Assembly (NCBI GenBank): GCA_964653485.1
Contig: CAZZFF010000009.1
Coordinates: forward strand, 17,770-81,769
Length of the DNA: 64,000 nt
Origin: CAVQND01 sp964653485
GTDB lineage: Bacteria > Verrucomicrobiota > Verrucomicrobiia > Limisphaerales > UBA8199
Direction: 5' to 3'
Shown: positions 8,978 to 17,606 of the stretch, one piece after another
How positions within the stretch are numbered: the first letter of the stretch is position 1
Layout of the letters: every line of letters begins with the position of its first letter
The notes under the pieces: model-generated
Databases searched by the model: none
What the model saw: only the letters and a program-made list of their open reading frames with translations
Told to the model about the DNA's origin: nothing
Position numbers and translations under genes: made by a program

Positions 8978-9733
8978 CTACTTCGCCGGAGAGAACTCCG
9001 TCGGAGCCATGAGGACCGATTTCACGCCGTTTGTGATCGTGAGGGGGCCATCGACCTCTGAATCGGCTTTAGCTTTGACCCAATCCGGGTCGGCTCGGAA
9101 GGCCTTCCAGGATGCCTCGCAAGACTGGAGGCTCGTGTGCGCCAGGATGTAGATGAGCGTCTCCCCGGCGCCGTCCTTCTTCTCGGTGGGTGTAAAATAA
9201 CCGAACTGGCTCATGCCATGCCTGGCGAACAGGCCGGTCGTGTGGTCGCGGAAACGGGCCAGGAGGGCGTCGAGCTTGCCCGGGGTGGCGTGGTAGGTGC
9301 GCAGCTCAAACACGCGCGGCGAGTCCATGTGGCCGGGTTTGACGACGGGTGAAAATGCCGTTGCCTCCAGAAAGACCGATTCCACCTTGGTTACCAGCTT
9401 GCCGTTTCTCTCGGACTCCTTCACGACAGCCTGCCAGGCAGGGTCGGCCCCGAACTCCTTCCAGGCCATGGCGCGCGCCTCCCGGCTGGGAAAGGCCAGC
9501 AGGTAGGTCAGCTTGTTGTCCGAATTGGTTAGCGGCGTCCAATAACCGATATTGACCATGCCGTGCTTCTCGAAGAGCGCGGTGGTGTGCTCGCGGAATC
9601 GCGCCAACAAATCATCGAGCTTGCCCGGCGCCGCGTAGTACGTGCGCAGTTCGAAGAAGCGCGCTTCTTCCCCGGCCGCCACCACATTGCAGAGCGCGAG
9701 TACCCACGCGAACAACAGAATGAGAGCTTTCAT
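8978..9733 (-). CDS. Exported protein with two NIPSNAP domains
   Basis: About 251 aa. Signal peptide MKALILLFAWVLALCNVVAAG. Two tandem copies of the NIPSNAP fold follow: RFFELRTYYAAPGKLDDLLA (about residue 25) and VFELRTYHATPGKLDALLAR (about residue 137), each continuing FREHTT-LFEKHGM-IGYWTP or the equivalent, and each ending in an AWKEF/ASWKAF helix. NIPSNAP is a dimeric alpha-beta barrel-like domain; bacterial members are of unknown function. ATG 9733 is chosen because it starts the signal peptide. Convergence of two near-copies points to internal duplication. Confidence 0.88.
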   Translation of the reverse strand: MKALILLFAWVLALCNVVAAGEEARFFELRTYYAAPGKLDDLLARFREHTTALFEKHGMVNIGYWTPLTNSDNKLTYLLAFPSREARAMAWKEFGADPAWQAVVKESERNGKLVTKVESVFLEATAFSPVVKPGHMDSPRVFELRTYHATPGKLDALLARFRDHTTGLFARHGMSQFGYFTPTEKKDGAGETLIYILAHTSLQSCEASWKAFRADPDWVKAKADSEVDGPLTITNGVKSVLMAPTEFSPAK

Positions 9734-9881
9734 ATAATCATCGTCTTTTGTCCGGCCCATGCCAGCGGGAACGAGGCGCTTTGTCAAAGGAAAAGTGAGT
9801 GCGATCCACCCTTCTGATGAAGACCCCGTCTCGGCGGGGTGTCCTGCGGCGGCCATGGCACTGAAACCGTTTCCCCCGGCA

Positions 9882-12590
9882 TCAACCATTTCCCCGCCCG
9901 ACGCAATCTCTCAATTTTCCGTTGAGGCCCTCGGCGGCGATGAGTTGGTCGAGAGTCAAATGCATCCGGTATCGCCAATAGTTGTTGGGGTTTGCCGGGA
10001 CATTGATTCGCTCCTCGTCGGGATTCTCTCGTCGCAGGCGCTCATCGACTCCGAGCAGGTCCTGTAGCTGGAAGACGGCCCACATGGCGGGCGAGGCCGC
10101 GTGCTGGGCGAGAATGGCCGCGCTGATCCAGGTTTCACAAGAGTCGGGCGCCCGGCCCGGTTGGCCGAGTTCCTGGTTGAAGAACCTCTGAATGGCCGCT
10201 CTGTCCTCTTTCCACCACCCGCGCAGCGTGCTCATATCGTGCGTCGAAGGAGTCACCACGCTCAGATAGGGGGCCTCCGCGGGACGGGAGAACTCCTGTC
10301 CAAGCCGCTTTGGCATCCGCTGGACCTCGAGGCTGAGCAAGCCCAGTTCCTTCATCGCCTCCGGGACGCACGCCGGCACCATGCCGAGGTCCTCCCCGCA
10401 CACGAGCATGTTGGTCACCCTCTTGAGGACGGCCAGCTTGTCCGTGCCTTCCTTCCGCCAGCAAGCCTCCTGCCGGCGATAGAAGTAATCCACATACAAT
10501 TCCTTGAGCCGCGTCCGGCTCTGCTCATCGAGGTCCCTGAAAGAAGAAGTCGTCTCCATCCCGAACCGGAAATGGAACTCCCGCCCGGCCGCGCCCTCGG
10601 CATCGAGCAGAATGACATTACTGATCAAATCAAACAGCCTGTGCCTCAGCCGGGCGGTCTCCTCGGTTTGTTGCAAACCCGAAATGAAATCCTCGACGCG
10701 GCGTTGGGTCGAGACCTGCGGCTTCAACTCATAGCGGCCCGAGGCCGCGGGGTTGAGGAACCGCTCTTTTACGCCTTCGCTCTCCGCGCCAAACCGCTCC
10801 CGCAGCACCGCATCCGTGATGTAAGGCCGGAGGAACCGGTCGCGGTCGAACCGGATGCCCCGGCTGGCGAACTCATCGAGCTGGACTGGAAGGCAGGGGA
10901 CAAAATGCCCGAGGATGCCCTCAACCGCATCGAGGGGGATGCTCCAGATCCGGAAGAAGCCCAGGATGTGATCGATGCGAAAGGCGTCGAAATAACGTCC
11001 CATCTGCTCGAACCGGCGCGCCCACCAATCGAACCCGGTCGCTTTCATCCGCGGCCAATTATAGGTCGGAAACGCCCAGTTTTGTCCCTGGGTCGCGAAA
11101 GCATCCGGCGGGGCGCCCGCCTGCATATCCTGATGAAAAAGGTCGGGCTGCTCCCAGGCATCGGCGCCGGAACGATAAACCCCGATCGCAATGTCCCCCT
11201 TGAGAATGACCCCCTTGCTGTGGGCATACTCAGTCGCCTCCAACAACTGCGTATGCAGGTGGTACTGGATGAAACGGTGGAAGTCCATCTCCTCCGCGGG
11301 TTCGGAGCCGTCCGGAGCCAAAGCCGCTACCTCCTCCGCCTTGTAACCGCGGCAGCGCGGCCATCGGGTGAAGTCCGCGGTGCCAAACTGGTCGCGCAGG
11401 AAGCAAAACGCCGCGTAAGGCTCCAGCCAGTGCCTGTTGCCCTCGAGAAACAGACGATACCCCTTGCTTTCGAAGACCTTCTTCTTCTCGGAAGGGAAAA
11501 TCTCCTTGAGAAAGCCGAGTTTGGCGCTCATCACCGCCTCGTAGTCCACCGCTCCCAGGCCATTAAGGTCCTGTCTGAGTTGTTCCAGCCCTCCCAGCCG
11601 CCGACGGTTTTGCGCTGTCGTCACCACTCGGCTCAAGTTCAAATAGACCGGGTGCAGCGCGAAAGCGGAGATCGCGGAATACGGGTAGGAGTCCTTCCAG
11701 CCATGAGTCGCGCACGTATCGTTGACGGGCAGGATTTGAATCATCTTGAGCCCCGTTAGGCGGCACCAATCGGCGAGGGGCTTCAGGTCGGAAAACTCGC
11801 CCACGCCGAAACTGGAATCGCTGCGCAAACTGAACACCGGCACAGCCACACCCGCGCCTCTCCAAGTGGCGCCCGGCAGCGCGGCGAATCCGTCGTTGAG
11901 GATCGTCAGGGTCTCGCGCGAACCTGTGTCGGGCAGCGTCCGATTGGCGCCTTCCTCGAAGCGAACGAATGCACGGGCCGCGGCGTCGTAAATGCCGTAC
12001 TTGTACTCCAGAGGCAGCCGCTCCAGGCTGAGGTCCAGCCCCACGCTGAAATAGTCCTCGCCGGCCAGGCGATTCATCAGCACAGGTTCGACTTTGCTCC
12101 ACTGGCGCAGCGCCGGGACGCTGCCCAGGAGACAGAGCCTCTGGCCCCGGCCCAGCAGCGGCGCCTTGACTCTGAAAATGTGGGTTGCCTTGGATGCGAC
12201 CGGCCCCCGGTGCTCGACGGGCTCGGGCTTCAAAAGAACTTGCTTGAACGGCTCCGTGTAAAAAACGTTCCCGGTCTGGCCCGGAGGATTCCACGAATCA
12301 ACGACCAGCACGTCCTCAGCTTTGAGAGCGGCAAAGTCGAGCCGCCGATCACCGCCCCAGTCCTGGACCAGAGTGCCGTCAGGCTCGCGCAGCAGATAGC
12401 TGTAGCCTGCGCAGGCATCGCCAAGGGCTTCGGGAGCGACGATCCTTGTGACCTGCCAAAACTCCCCGTTCAAGTATTCCAAGGGAATCGCCCCGCCGGC
12501 GCGGCCGCCGCCGAACAACTCATGCTTCCCGGTCAACCAAAGCGACTGCCCATGATTCGTATGGTATCGCAACCGAAAGGTCAGCCTCAT
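9882..12590 (-). CDS. malQ: 4-alpha-glucanotransferase (GH77, DPE2-like with N-terminal starch-binding domains)
   Basis: About 902 aa, much longer than classical MalQ (about 500-700). Disproportionating enzyme that moves alpha-1,4-glucan segments in glycogen/maltodextrin metabolism. The first about 240 residues form two CBM20-like beta domains (LTFRLRYHTNHGQSLWLTG; RVKAPLLGRGQRLCLLGSVP), as in plant DPE2. The GH77 barrel follows: GVAVPVFSLRSDSSFGVGEF, FDAFRIDHILGFFRIW (catalytic Asp region), CGEDLGMVPACVPEAM and the ending ERINVPANPNNYWRYRMHL. An insertion around TRWPRCRGYKAEEVAAL is also DPE2-like. ATG 12590 begins directly at the first CBM20. Complete and intact. Confidence 0.93.
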   Translation of the reverse strand: MRLTFRLRYHTNHGQSLWLTGKHELFGGGRAGGAIPLEYLNGEFWQVTRIVAPEALGDACAGYSYLLREPDGTLVQDWGGDRRLDFAALKAEDVLVVDSWNPPGQTGNVFYTEPFKQVLLKPEPVEHRGPVASKATHIFRVKAPLLGRGQRLCLLGSVPALRQWSKVEPVLMNRLAGEDYFSVGLDLSLERLPLEYKYGIYDAAARAFVRFEEGANRTLPDTGSRETLTILNDGFAALPGATWRGAGVAVPVFSLRSDSSFGVGEFSDLKPLADWCRLTGLKMIQILPVNDTCATHGWKDSYPYSAISAFALHPVYLNLSRVVTTAQNRRRLGGLEQLRQDLNGLGAVDYEAVMSAKLGFLKEIFPSEKKKVFESKGYRLFLEGNRHWLEPYAAFCFLRDQFGTADFTRWPRCRGYKAEEVAALAPDGSEPAEEMDFHRFIQYHLHTQLLEATEYAHSKGVILKGDIAIGVYRSGADAWEQPDLFHQDMQAGAPPDAFATQGQNWAFPTYNWPRMKATGFDWWARRFEQMGRYFDAFRIDHILGFFRIWSIPLDAVEGILGHFVPCLPVQLDEFASRGIRFDRDRFLRPYITDAVLRERFGAESEGVKERFLNPAASGRYELKPQVSTQRRVEDFISGLQQTEETARLRHRLFDLISNVILLDAEGAAGREFHFRFGMETTSSFRDLDEQSRTRLKELYVDYFYRRQEACWRKEGTDKLAVLKRVTNMLVCGEDLGMVPACVPEAMKELGLLSLEVQRMPKRLGQEFSRPAEAPYLSVVTPSTHDMSTLRGWWKEDRAAIQRFFNQELGQPGRAPDSCETWISAAILAQHAASPAMWAVFQLQDLLGVDERLRRENPDEERINVPANPNNYWRYRMHLTLDQLIAAEGLNGKLRDCVGRGNG

Positions 12591-12667
12591 ACTTGTGAAG
12601 TTACAAGGCCGCCGGGGGGATGTCATGGAAGAATTCTGCGCCTCCGGCGCACCCCGGTCAATCAACG

Positions 12668-13996
12668 TCAAGGCTTTTCAAAAACAAGGTAGAGCGGGCT
12701 TTCGTCCACGAGGACCTCGACGCGCCCGGCGCCGTCCTGTTTGGTGGAAACGGCGGTTGCCCCCGGAGCCAAGGGCATCCGTTGCGCGTCCATGAGCTTG
12801 CCAGGCGTGTTCTCAAGCGTGGCGGCGAGGCTTTTTCCTTCGCCGGCGGGCAACCACACCGCCCAAACAAGCCGCCCCGAGTCATTCTGATATTCCTGCA
12901 CGCGCAGCCGATCCGGCTCGTTGGTCACGATGCGGCTGAAGCGGCAGTCGCCCAGCACGGCCTGCATCTGCGCCAGGGCGTAAAACGAAGGTTTTGGTTG
13001 GAAGTGCCGCGTGATACCGGAGCTGCCATGCACGGAGGGCTGGTCTTCGTCGTTGAAGAAATAAACATAAGCGCGCTCGACGGGCATGGCCGAAAAGACC
13101 AGGAGCGAGCGCACGAGCCATTGAGCCTGGTGGATGTCGGTCACGCCGACCCATTTGGCAAAGTCACCCGTTGCGGGCTGGGGTTGGGTGGTGCTGTCGT
13201 AGCCCATTTCAGTAATCCAAATCGGTTTGCCGGGCGCGTGGGCGTCGCGCCAGCGGCAGAGCGCCTGGATGTCTTGAAGATAATGCGGCAGCTTCGGGTC
13301 CTCCGGGAAACTCCTGCGCCACGTCGGCCAGCCTTCCAGTTGGGCGTAAGTGTGGACGTTGAGCACGTCGAACAAGTCCGGGAACCTGGAGACGCACTCG
13401 ACGCTCTTTTCGTAATCGCCGCTTTTGCCGGCGGTGAGATTGCAGGTGGCGATCTTGAGTCCGGGATCCCCTGCGCGAACGCCCTCCGCCATCGCCTTGA
13501 AAAGCCGGCTGTAGTCCGCATCGGTCCATTTGCCCGGCTCGTTGCCGATTTCGACCGATTCGACGAGCCTGCGTTTGCCCGAAGGTCCGAACTCGCGGGC
13601 GAAGGCTTGCCCGTAGGCCCGCGCGTCCGCCTCGATGTTGGCCCAGTCGGCGCGCTTGATCGACTCGAACATGAGGCACCCGTCAATGCGCCAGCCTTTG
13701 TCGCGCCATGAGCCATAGACCTGGCTCCAGTCCACCCGGTTTTTCGCCAGCGGAAACGGCGGCAGCTCGGCTGTATTGCCGCCCAGGTCCCACTCGATCG
13801 GGTGATAATCGCGCACGAGGCGGCAGACTGGCTGGTAAAGCTCCGGTTTGAACTGCACCGTATGGCCGTTGATGCCGACGAAGTCGCGCATCAGCGGGCG
13901 CGGGTCTTCGGCCTTCAGGCAAGGCGCGCCTGCGGCCAGGAGCGCGCAGAAAACAAGCTGCCTGACCGCGCGGGTGGGAATTCTTGAAACCGGCAT
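12668..13996 (-). CDS. Secreted glycoside hydrolase-like protein, clan GH-A TIM barrel
   Basis: About 442 aa. Signal peptide around VRQLVFCALLAAGAPCLKA. The barrel carries VESVEIGNEPGKWTD (acid/base Glu at the end of strand 4) and KPIWITEMGYDS (nucleophile Glu at the end of strand 7), the layout of clan GH-A enzymes such as GH39/GH5-like cellulases and xylosidases. A short C-terminal beta domain follows (GRVEVLVDESPLYLVFEKP). ATG 13996 is chosen because upstream in-frame sequence lacks signal character and overlaps the next gene. The minus-strand 4-alpha-glucanotransferase lies 77 bases downstream. Family number and substrate uncertain. Confidence 0.72.
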   Translation of the reverse strand: MPVSRIPTRAVRQLVFCALLAAGAPCLKAEDPRPLMRDFVGINGHTVQFKPELYQPVCRLVRDYHPIEWDLGGNTAELPPFPLAKNRVDWSQVYGSWRDKGWRIDGCLMFESIKRADWANIEADARAYGQAFAREFGPSGKRRLVESVEIGNEPGKWTDADYSRLFKAMAEGVRAGDPGLKIATCNLTAGKSGDYEKSVECVSRFPDLFDVLNVHTYAQLEGWPTWRRSFPEDPKLPHYLQDIQALCRWRDAHAPGKPIWITEMGYDSTTQPQPATGDFAKWVGVTDIHQAQWLVRSLLVFSAMPVERAYVYFFNDEDQPSVHGSSGITRHFQPKPSFYALAQMQAVLGDCRFSRIVTNEPDRLRVQEYQNDSGRLVWAVWLPAGEGKSLAATLENTPGKLMDAQRMPLAPGATAVSTKQDGAGRVEVLVDESPLYLVFEKP

Positions 13997-14057
13997 GGGG
14001 GACTCATACCGAATCCGGGCCGGAAACGAAATGAGAAACTCAGCGCGACGCGAGACG

Positions 14058-16847
14058 TCACGTGGGACCATCCCCGGTTGAGCGGGCGCGATCGAAGACG
14101 TGACGGAGAAATCGTCCGGTATGCGACTGTTTGTGCCGGGCGATCTGTTCGGGGGTGCCTTGGGCCACGATGCGTCCCCCGCCGTCCCCGCCTTCGGGCC
14201 CCAGGTCGATGACCCAGTCGGCTTCGGCAATGAGGTCGAGGTTGTGTTCGATGACGAGCACGGTGTGTCCGGCATCCACCAAGCGCTGGAGCACCTCGAC
14301 CAAGCGCTGCACGTCGGCAATGTGGAGGCCGATGGTAGGCTCTTCCAGGATGAAGAAATTCCGCTTGGGCAGGCGGCCCAGAGACTCAGGCTCTTTCAAC
14401 CCGGCGAGCAGATGGGTCACGAGTTTGACGCGCTGGGCTTCCCCGCCGCTCAGCGTAGGACTCGTCTGGCCAAGCTTGAGATAGCCCAACCCTGTGTCGC
14501 AGAGGGCTTGCAACGGGCGCTTGATCCCGGGCACGCTCCCGAAAAACTCCGCCGCCGCTTCAACCGGCATCTCGAGAACCTGCGCGATGTTCCGGCCATG
14601 ATAGGCGATGTCGAGTGTTTCCCGGTTGAACCGCGTGCCGTCGCACTCCTCGCAGCGGACGAAGGCCGCGGGCAGGAAACTCATCTCCAGCTTGATCGTC
14701 CCGGCTCCCTGGCATTCCGGACAGCGGCCCCGGGGGCTATTGAACGAAAACCGGCTCGGGGAATACCCGCGCAACCGCGCCTCCGGCACCTGGGCGAAGA
14801 GTTGGCGAATGGTGTCGAAGAAGCCGACGTAAGTCGCCGGGACCGAACGCGGGGTTCGGCCAATCGGGGACTGGTCGACCTCATACACGGCGCGGATCGA
14901 TTCGTAGCCGGAAATACGGGGTGAGGAAGCGGGTTCCGGGACGGATGAGGAGCCGGGGGCGGCCTTCCGGGATTTGAGGGCGTTTGCCAGGGCGGGCTTG
15001 AGACATTCGCGAATCAAGGTGCTCTTGCCGGAGCCGCTCACGCCGGTCACCAGCACCAGGCGCCCGAGGGGGAAGCAGACCGTCAAATCCTTGAGATTGT
15101 TCTTGCGGGCGCTCTCGAGCTTTAGCCATTCCCGCACCTCGCCTTTTGAACTGTGCCCTTCGGAGGTCTCTTCCGAGGGGGGAGCGGGGAGGGGTTTGGG
15201 TGTTCGGCCCTCGGACCTCACGCCCCTGCGGCGTCCTCGCGAGGGGTAGGTCCTGCGGGCGCGCAGGCACTTGCCCGTGATGGACTCCGGATGGCGGAGC
15301 AATTCCGCCAGGGTGCCGGCGGCCACGACCTGGCCCCCGTGGACGCCGGCGCCGGGGCCCAGGTCGATGATGTAGTCGGCCCGGCGCATCGTCTCTTCGT
15401 CGTGCTCAACCACCAGGACGGAGTTGCCGCGCGACTTGAGCTTTTCGAGCGCGGCGAGCAACTGCTGGTTGTCCCGCGGGTGAAGGCCGATGGTCGGCTC
15501 ATCGAGGATATAGAGCACGCCGCTGAGATTGGAGCCGAGTTGCGCGGCCAGGCGGATGCGCTGGCCCTCTCCGCCCGAGAGGGTGGGGACGCCCCGGCCC
15601 AGTTGGAGGTAGCCCAACCCCACCTGGCACAGGAACCTCAGCCGCTCGCGAATCTCCGGAAGGATGTCCCGCGCGATAAGCCCCGCCCTTCCTTTGAACC
15701 TCACGCGCTCAAAGACCTCGCGGGCCCTTTGGACGGGCAGTTGGGAAAAGGCCTCGATGGTGGGCGCGCGCTCGAAATCGCCCGGCTCGAATCTGCCGTC
15801 GCGGAGGTCGAGCCGCACGGCGCGCGCCACCGCGTTCAACCGCGCGCCCTGACACTCGGGACAAATCTCCCGGCTTCCTTCCTGCCAGTCGTACCACGAT
15901 TCCTCGATGTCATCGGCCCGCGCCCCGCGGTCCACATCCGGCAGATAAAACAGTTCGCCGAAGCCCCGACACCGCGGGCACCAGCCCTGGGGCGAATTGT
16001 AGCTGAAGTTCTTCGGGTCCAGCGGCTCGAACGAGCGTCCGCATCCCGGGCAGGCGCGTTCGGTGGAATGCACCGAACAATGCCCGGTGTTGTCAAGGGC
16101 CAGCAGCATGCCCTTGCCCAATTCGAGGGTCTCCTCGATCAGTTGTTGGGGCGTTCCGGAGGCGCGCCCCGCCGCCTTTCGGCGCCCGTGCAACGCCCCG
16201 ACCACGATCTCGACGTCGTGTTCCCGGAATCGGTCCAGCCGCAACCGCTCCTCCGTCGAGCGCAGCTTCCCGTCCGCCCGGACCTGGGCGTAGCCGTGTT
16301 TGGCGGCCCACTCGGCCACGTCGGTGTGAAAGCCCTTGCGATTCTTGATCATCGGCGCCAGCAGGAGAAGCTCGCCGCGCCGCCGCGACTCGGCCTGCAG
16401 CCGGCGGCCCACCTCGTCCCGGGTTTGGGCCTCCACGGGAACCCGGCAATCGGGGCAGTACTGTGTCCCCAGCCGGGCAAAGAGCAGGCGCACGAAGTGG
16501 TAAACCTCAGTCACCGTGGCCACGGTGCTCTTGCCGCCCCCGCGGCTGGACCGCTGCTCGATGCTCACCGTCGGGGGAATGCCGGTGATGAGGTCCACGT
16601 CCGGGCGCGAGAGCTGTTCGACGAACTGCCGGGCATACACGTTCATCGAATCGAGGAAACGCCGCTGTCCCTCGGCGAAAAGCAGGTCGAATGCCAGCGT
16701 GCTCTTGCCCGAACCGCTCACGCCCGTGACCACGACAAAGCAATCGCGCGGCACGCCAAGCGACAGGTTCTTCAGGTTGTGCTCGCGCGCGCCGTGAATG
16801 GCAATGACGCCCCGGGTGCCGGCGGTCAGTTCGGTTCCCTCAAACAC
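14058..16847 (-). CDS. uvrA: UvrA-family excision-repair ATPase, paralogue 1
   Basis: 929 aa, close to UvrA length. Two ABC ATPase modules: Walker A VTGVSGSGKSTLAFD and VTGVSGSGKSTLIRE; signatures LSGGEGQRIRL and LSGGEAQRVKL; Walker B LYILDEPTIGLH and, unusually, FFILEEPTIGLH with Glu in place of Asp. Zinc-binding cysteine pairs are present (CPGCGRSFEP...CPRCRGFG; CPECQGAG...CEECDGTRF), as is an insertion-type segment (GYAQVRADGKLRSTEERLRL). A low-complexity Pro/Ser/Arg linker lies between the halves at about 15130-15250. Start is GTG 16847. A second UvrA homologue lies upstream, so which one serves nucleotide excision repair with UvrB is open. Confidence 0.88.
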   Translation of the reverse strand: MFEGTELTAGTRGVIAIHGAREHNLKNLSLGVPRDCFVVVTGVSGSGKSTLAFDLLFAEGQRRFLDSMNVYARQFVEQLSRPDVDLITGIPPTVSIEQRSSRGGGKSTVATVTEVYHFVRLLFARLGTQYCPDCRVPVEAQTRDEVGRRLQAESRRRGELLLLAPMIKNRKGFHTDVAEWAAKHGYAQVRADGKLRSTEERLRLDRFREHDVEIVVGALHGRRKAAGRASGTPQQLIEETLELGKGMLLALDNTGHCSVHSTERACPGCGRSFEPLDPKNFSYNSPQGWCPRCRGFGELFYLPDVDRGARADDIEESWYDWQEGSREICPECQGARLNAVARAVRLDLRDGRFEPGDFERAPTIEAFSQLPVQRAREVFERVRFKGRAGLIARDILPEIRERLRFLCQVGLGYLQLGRGVPTLSGGEGQRIRLAAQLGSNLSGVLYILDEPTIGLHPRDNQQLLAALEKLKSRGNSVLVVEHDEETMRRADYIIDLGPGAGVHGGQVVAAGTLAELLRHPESITGKCLRARRTYPSRGRRRGVRSEGRTPKPLPAPPSEETSEGHSSKGEVREWLKLESARKNNLKDLTVCFPLGRLVLVTGVSGSGKSTLIRECLKPALANALKSRKAAPGSSSVPEPASSPRISGYESIRAVYEVDQSPIGRTPRSVPATYVGFFDTIRQLFAQVPEARLRGYSPSRFSFNSPRGRCPECQGAGTIKLEMSFLPAAFVRCEECDGTRFNRETLDIAYHGRNIAQVLEMPVEAAAEFFGSVPGIKRPLQALCDTGLGYLKLGQTSPTLSGGEAQRVKLVTHLLAGLKEPESLGRLPKRNFFILEEPTIGLHIADVQRLVEVLQRLVDAGHTVLVIEHNLDLIAEADWVIDLGPEGGDGGGRIVAQGTPEQIARHKQSHTGRFLRHVFDRARSTGDGPT

Positions 16848-16962
16848 GCCTGCACTTTAGACGCAGCGCGGTTCGCGCGCAACCGGAGAGGGGCGGGTTT
16901 CGGAGGCCGCAACTTACAAACCGCTCCCGCTTTTTGTTTTGGCTTGAGGGAGAGGACGGCTC

Positions 16963-17244
16963 ATGTATGATTCATCCATGAAGTGCGATACGTATCCGCT
17001 TGCCATGCCGAGCGAGTTGCTCGATGAAGTCCGCCAGACGGCCAAGGCAACCGGCCTTTCCATGGCTGACGCGATGCGTCAGAGCATGAAGTTGGGCTTG
17101 CCCAAGCTGCGGGAGCAATTGTCCAGCCCTTCTCTGAGGCCCTTTACGGCGGCGGAGACTAAGGCCGCCTTCAAGAGGGACAAGGAGTGGGAGGCATTCG
17201 AATCGGCGATGACGAACGTGCCTTTCTCACCGCCCGAAGAATGA
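16963..17244 (+). CDS. Antitoxin-like protein of a MazF/PemK pair
   Basis: 93 aa. The segment YPLAMPSELLDEVRQTAKAT then LSMADAMRQSMKLGL has the ribbon-helix-helix pattern (beta strand, helix, turn, helix) of antitoxins that bind their own operator; the acidic C-terminal tail (FKRDKEWEAFESAMTNVPF) would contact the toxin. GGGAGAGG at 16948-16955 is a good ribosome site for ATG 16963; ATG 16978 is the alternative. Its stop overlaps the toxin start in an ATGA (17241-17244). It sits between two UvrA genes on the opposite strand. Confidence 0.7.
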   Translation: MYDSSMKCDTYPLAMPSELLDEVRQTAKATGLSMADAMRQSMKLGLPKLREQLSSPSLRPFTAAETKAAFKRDKEWEAFESAMTNVPFSPPEE

Positions 17245-17564
17245 ACGCGTGGGAGATCTGGAGTTATCAGCCGGCGGGTTGGCCGACGGCTCACCCCGCG
17301 GTCATCGTGTCTCATCCGGCGCGGGTGGCCAGCAAGCCGGATGTCACGGTGGTCATGTGCGCTTCACAGCAGGCCACTCGACTCCCTGAGCCTCACGAGG
17401 TCATTCTGGACGCGGCGGACGGTTTGAGTTGGCCGACATTGTGCAAGTGCGACCTCCTGTACGCGGTCAAGAAGTCCACCCTCACCCACTTTCGAGGGGT
17501 TGTCACCGCGGAACGGAAAAAACAAATCATCGCGACGATCATCCGGGCCAACGGATGGCTTTGA
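17241..17564 (+). CDS. MazF/PemK-family toxin (mRNA interferase)
   Basis: About 107 aa, the usual MazF size. Starts MNAWEIWSYQPAGWPTAHPA and continues HPAVIVSHPARVASKPDVTVVMC, then LSWPTLCKCDLLYAVKKSTL and a C-terminal helix RKKQIIATIIRANG, the SH3-like barrel layout of PemK/MazF endoribonucleases. ATG 17241 overlaps the antitoxin stop, showing translational coupling. The convergent gap to the following UvrA gene is only 42 bases. Activity on RNA is known for the family; target sequence unknown. Confidence 0.78.
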   Translation: MNAWEIWSYQPAGWPTAHPAVIVSHPARVASKPDVTVVMCASQQATRLPEPHEVILDAADGLSWPTLCKCDLLYAVKKSTLTHFRGVVTAERKKQIIATIIRANGWL

Positions 17565-17606
17565 CGCCTCTATCCGGCAACCGCCGGATTCTTGTAGAGG
17601 ATGCTC

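Noticed and set aside
9823..9840. Hairpin ACCCCG-tctcgg-CGGGGT as terminator of the glucanotransferase gene
   Set aside because: Stem is only 6 bp, no T-run follows; not strong enough to list.
15153..16970. 605-codon plus-strand frame
   Set aside because: Antisense to UvrA paralogue 1, no own domains.
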